NCBI GenBank assembly: GCA_946886565.1
Contig: CAMPIX010000001.1
Location: forward strand, 186,001-250,000
Direction of reading: 5' to 3'
Length of the DNA: 64,000 nucleotides
Origin: an uncultured Altererythrobacter sp.
GTDB lineage: Bacteria; Pseudomonadota; Alphaproteobacteria; Sphingomonadales; Sphingomonadaceae
In this document: positions 60,800 through 64,000 of the stretch, piece after piece
How positions within the stretch are numbered: the stretch's first letter is position 1
How the letters are laid out: each line of letters begins with the position of its first letter
Translations under genes and position numbers: made by a program
Notes under the pieces: model-generated
What the model was told of the DNA's origin: nothing
The model's database searches: none
The model's input: the letters and a program-made list of their open reading frames with translations, nothing else

Positions 60800-62901
60800 G
60801 CCTGCCTCCCATTGTCCGGTTCGAGCAAGTTGCGCATCGTGGCGACGAGATCCTGGATCGTCGAGCGGCTCTTGATCAACACTGCATCGGCCTTCGCGTC
60901 GTCGTGAAGGTCGTCGATCGCGCTGAACAGGACGACGGGCATCGCATCGTTCTGCTTTCGCAGCAGCGGGATCAACGCTTTGCCGTCGGCGTCGCGAAGG
61001 CCGACGTCGATGATCGCACCGGCAAGCGGTTTACGAGCGATAACCTCGCGGGCCTCGTCGATATTCGCAACCGAGACGAGCCGGGCGACCCCGTCGAACG
61101 CGCTGCGCGTGACGCTGAGGCAATCGCGATCGTCGTCGACATGCAGCACCACAGGCAGGCCATGCTTGCCCGTTCCGTCTGCGCTGTCGGTCTGTACGGT
61201 CGGCATTCTGACGTAAAACACCGTCCCGCCGCCGTCGCGATCACGAAAGCCGATCGAACCGCCGTGACGCTCGGCGATTTCGCGCGCGATCGACAGCCCG
61301 AGACCGGTTCCTCCGCGCTGCCGGCTGTCCGAGGTGTCAGCCATCGCGAACTTGCCGAAAATCCTCTCCCTGAACGACATCGGCACGCCTGCGCCGCGAT
61401 CGCGCACTTCCACCGCGACCCACTTGTCTTCGTGCAGCACCGCAATTTCGACCGTGCCGCCCTCGGGGGAATATTTTATTGCGTTCGAGGCGAGGTTGGT
61501 CAGCAGTTGTTCCAGCCGATCGGCGTCGCCGAGCACGAGGATCCGCTGGTCGCAACCTTGCGTCGCCAATCGCACGCCGCGGCCGTCCGCGAACGCAGCA
61601 TTGGCGGCCGTCATGCGCTCGACGAGCCGGCATATGTCGAGCTCGTCCTGCGCAAAATGCATTTTGCCCGACTCGATCTTCTCGATGTCGAGAATGTCGT
61701 TGATGAGGCGTATCAGGCGCTCGCAATTGCTATGCGCGATCGCGACCAGACGATCCGCCTTTTCGTTGAGCTTGCCCACCGCACCCGATGCCAGCAGCCC
61801 CAGCGATCCGCCGATCGACGTCAGCGGGGTACGCAGTTCGTGGCTCACCGTGGAGACGAACTCGTTCTTCATCGCTTCGGCGCGTTTGAAATCCGTTATG
61901 TCGCGTATCGCCGCGACATAACGTCGATCGCCATGGTCCGGGACCAGGCTGATCGCGACTTCTGTTTCGAACGTCGATCCGTCGTTGCGCCGCCCGGTGA
62001 ACTCCTGCCGCCGGCCTGCGCCGTGTTCGCCTGCCATACCGACGCGATCGAGCCACGCGCGGCTGGTCGCGAGATCGAACGGATCGGCCATCAGCTCGGT
62101 GTTGTGTCGGCCCACGAGCTCCGCCTCGCCATAGCCGAACATGCGAAAAATGCTCGGGTTGGCGCGCTGGATATTGCCCGCCTCGTCTAGCAGCAGCATG
62201 CCATCGACCGCGCCGTCGAACATCGCGGACTGACGCGCCGCCATCCGGTTGGCACGGTCGAGCGCCTCCTGCCGTTCACGGCTGGTCCGTCCGATCATGG
62301 CTGCGGCGCCTGCAAGCAGCAGGGCTATACCGACAAGCAGCATGGTTATGGTGAACTCGAGATTGCCGCGCAGCCCTTCGCCCCGCCGGGTGACCGCCTG
62401 GAGCTGCGCCGCCTGGATCGAATCCAGAGCCGCGATTTCGGCACGGATCTCGTCCATCGACCGCTTGCCGACGCCCGACGCGATCCTGGCGCGCGCAGCC
62501 GATGCCCGCCCTGCGCGCACGTCCGCGATGTTCCGGGCGGAAATGGCGCGCTTCTCGTCGGAAGCCCGTGCGAGCCTTTCCAGAATCCCGATCGACCGTT
62601 CGTCGCCACGCAGCACGGATCGTAGCTGCGCGAACAGCCGTTCGCGTCGTGGCATCGCGCTTTCGTACGGTCCGAGGAATGTCTCGTCGCCAGTGAGAAC
62701 GTAGCCCCGCATCCCCGTCTCGGCATCGAGATGAAGGGTAAGAAGGCCGGAGAGGACGTCTCTCGTCGCCACCGCGGTTTCGACCGTACCGCGGAGCTCG
62801 CGGTTGTCGTCGAATTCGCGGTCGATCAGGAAGTGCACGCCCAGCAACGCCAGCGGGATGAGTATTATCCCTATAACGACCGCGGCTTGTCTCAGTTTCA
62901 T
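60796..62901 (-). CDS. CHASE3-PAS hybrid sensor histidine kinase with receiver domain
   Basis: The 701-residue membrane kinase has helix 1 (residues 5-25), a periplasmic CHASE3 domain to about 180 (LHLDAETGMRGYVLTGDETFLGPY), helix 2 near 185-203, a PAS domain (MFDGAVDGMLLLDEAGNIQRANPS), a HisKA domain with His354 in STVSHELRTPLTSIGG, a HATPase domain (LASNAIKYSPEGG, RERIFGKF, RGGTGLGLSIAREIAERHGG) and a C-terminal receiver (HVDDDRDCL, phosphoacceptor in GAIIDVGLRDADG). The ATG 62901 start is used; 62958 is open upstream but unlikely. It heads the kinase-receiver-Hpt operon that converges on the synthase operon. Confidence 0.93.
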   Translation of the reverse strand: MKLRQAAVVIGIILIPLALLGVHFLIDREFDDNRELRGTVETAVATRDVLSGLLTLHLDAETGMRGYVLTGDETFLGPYESAMPRRERLFAQLRSVLRGDERSIGILERLARASDEKRAISARNIADVRAGRASAARARIASGVGKRSMDEIRAEIAALDSIQAAQLQAVTRRGEGLRGNLEFTITMLLVGIALLLAGAAAMIGRTSRERQEALDRANRMAARQSAMFDGAVDGMLLLDEAGNIQRANPSIFRMFGYGEAELVGRHNTELMADPFDLATSRAWLDRVGMAGEHGAGRRQEFTGRRNDGSTFETEVAISLVPDHGDRRYVAAIRDITDFKRAEAMKNEFVSTVSHELRTPLTSIGGSLGLLASGAVGKLNEKADRLVAIAHSNCERLIRLINDILDIEKIESGKMHFAQDELDICRLVERMTAANAAFADGRGVRLATQGCDQRILVLGDADRLEQLLTNLASNAIKYSPEGGTVEIAVLHEDKWVAVEVRDRGAGVPMSFRERIFGKFAMADTSDSRQRGGTGLGLSIAREIAERHGGSIGFRDRDGGGTVFYVRMPTVQTDSADGTGKHGLPVVLHVDDDRDCLSVTRSAFDGVARLVSVANIDEAREVIARKPLAGAIIDVGLRDADGKALIPLLRKQNDAMPVVLFSAIDDLHDDAKADAVLIKSRSTIQDLVATMRNLLEPDNGRQA

Positions 62902-63140
62902 CGGCCCGTGCTTCGCCTTCCTCGCGCATGGGATAGCACGCAGCAGTTCAACCCGCACCCGCCGGAATCGTCCAATGTCGGATAATATCTTCCGATCGCG
63001 GGGTTATCGGCGCGTCCTGCCTGTTCACTTCGGATCGAAGCATCGTAACGCAACGCCCCGGGCGGAAGAGCATCGCCATCCATTCCACGATTTTTCAGGG
63101 GAAGCCCGACGACGAGAATTCGGGACTCGTCAGGACTGTT

Positions 63141-63216
63141 TGGTGCCGCTTACGTGACTCGAACACGTGACCCCATCATTACGAATGATGTGCTCTACCA
63201 ACTGAGCTAAAGCGGC
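63141..63216 (-). tRNA. tRNA-Thr (anticodon CGT)
   Basis: A 76-nt cloverleaf reads on the minus strand: acceptor stem GCCGCTT/AAGCGGC, D arm TAGCTCAGTTGGTAGAGCA, anticodon stem-loop CATCA-TTCGTAA-TGATG (anticodon CGT), T arm with GTGTTCGAGTCAC, discriminator A and encoded CCA. Confidence 0.96.
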
Positions 63217-63476
63217 ACTGATCGCGGCCTTTATCGGCACAGCGGGCGGCCCGCAATGCCGGCTTTCGCGAAGATATCAGATTGCACTGAGAACCCCTCA
63301 AATTCCAACTGGAATCAAAGGATGTTTTCAGAATCGCGTTGGGGCCGATTGCAGTAGTTTTCCCTCAGATCAACCTATTTTTGCAGACAGTCGTGCTGCC
63401 CTCGGTTTACGGAGAGCGCCATCTATCCGGGATAAAACAGGAATTCGGCGGCACCTGCTGAGCCACCGGGCTTTGA

Positions 63477-64000
63477 TCAGAAGCCCAATGAGAGTTGAGC
63501 ATCTCGCATGAGCGTTGCGCGACTGATCAGTTCATAAGCATGAACTCGGTGCCAACCGCCCGGAACGATTTCCCGCACCCGCGCGGCACTCAGGAGGCGA
63601 GACGTCCGCGTCGGATCCAGATCGAGTTGCTTCGCTATTTCTGCCGTTGCAGCAACTTGCTTCGCGCGATCGACGACCCGTTCGAGTGGGAACAGTTTAG
63701 GATTGATGCCCGTGCTGGCGATACCTTTGAGCAAGCCGAAACTCGTGGCCGAGCAGTTCAGGATTTCGAGCGCGTCGGACTGGGAAATCATCGGTGACAG
63801 CCCGCGCAGGCTGGCCGGCCCTCCCCGCACAGATTTCATGACAAGCTCGTTCGCACCGCTTTCCTCGATCAGAAGGCGTCTGGCGAACTGATCGTCTTCT
63901 CCCGACTCGAGCCTTGCGGAGATCTGACCGAGCGTCACCGCATGCAGCACGTCGCCCCATGGCTTTATTCTTCCTGCGACGCCGCGCATAAGATCATGGA
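63477..64000 (-). CDS. Partial protein with HTH-like C-terminus, possibly TniQ-like
   Basis: The reading frame is open to the right edge, so the N-terminus lies outside the window; an internal ATG at 63989 would give 170 residues. The visible part has a helical stretch (FARRLLIEESGANELVMKSV) and then two helix-turn-helix-like segments (SQSDALEILNCSATSFGLLKG, AATAEIAKQLDLDPTRTSRLLSA) ending RVHAYELISRA. This resembles the C-terminal part of TniQ-type transposition accessory proteins, but the zinc-finger half is missing and the match is weak. It may simply be an unknown DNA-binding protein. Confidence 0.4.
   Translation of the reverse strand, partial: HDLMRGVAGRIKPWGDVLHAVTLGQISARLESGEDDQFARRLLIEESGANELVMKSVRGGPASLRGLSPMISQSDALEILNCSATSFGLLKGIASTGINPKLFPLERVVDRAKQVAATAEIAKQLDLDPTRTSRLLSAARVREIVPGGWHRVHAYELISRATLMRDAQLSLGF

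Noticed and set aside
55997..63216. tRNA-Leu to tRNA-Thr segment as an integrated genomic island
   Set aside because: No integrase, no direct repeat of either tRNA end was found by eye, and the base composition matches the surroundings.

Overview
The window is GC-rich, densely packed bacterial DNA, read here as an alphaproteobacterium of the order Sphingomonadales (Erythrobacteraceae/Sphingomonadaceae type). This rests on gene content and order: mrp beside hflK-hflC and a two-PDZ HtrA protease, ftsE-ftsX-DUF218-plsC divergent from an MJ0042 zinc-ribbon protein, hisC-tyrA, metX near metW, a DUF1674 protein, many GTG/TTG starts with 4- or 8-base overlaps, and short dispersed intergenic hairpin repeats. 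No phylogenetic search could be run, so the family assignment is inference.

Bases 1-21504 are a surface-polysaccharide locus. It holds a polysaccharide-export lipoprotein (partial), WecB and WecC (UDP-ManNAc and UDP-ManNAcA supply), a capsule-type ABC exporter (KpsT, KpsM, KpsE), two related GT2 proteins at its edges, GT4 proteins (one with two GT-B halves, one fused to a GT2 domain), a methyltransferase-like/coiled-coil protein, a second methyltransferase-like protein, a phytanoyl-CoA-dioxygenase-like protein and a DUF5672 protein. Three of its proteins share a double-repeat WY..PD..HY module that I cannot name. The likely product is an acidic, ManNAcA-containing capsule or O-polysaccharide exported by the ABC pathway; sugar composition and chain control are inferences.

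Bases 21540-41394 are mostly housekeeping: tRNA-Lys, folK, an N-carbamoylputrescine amidase-like nitrilase, a secreted methyltransferase-like protein, msrA, an OmpA protein, rsmB, DUF1674, a P450 behind a 22-bp palindrome, an mrp/molybdenum-hydroxylase/hemH operon, hflK-hflC, HtrA, PBP1A, msrB, a GST and two small secreted proteins.

Bases 41505-55899 carry an aldehyde dehydrogenase, glutathione-dependent formaldehyde detoxification (frmA, fghA, with a VOC protein and a YbaK protein between them), metX-GNAT-metW, hisC-tyrA, a lipid acyltransferase and the FtsEX cell-division ABC system. Intergenic gaps contain four dispersed inverted-repeat families and one 21-bp tandem repeat.

Bases 55997-63216 lie between tRNA-Leu and tRNA-Thr. 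They hold a compact operon of a stand-alone receiver protein, a YaiO/TPR outer-membrane barrel protein, a HEAT-repeat membrane protein and a processive GT2 synthase. A Hpt, receiver and CHASE3 hybrid histidine kinase operon converges on it. Together they look like a phosphorelay-linked, synthase-dependent exopolysaccharide system and are the best candidate here for an uncharacterised system. The right edge contains a truncated gene that may be TniQ-like.
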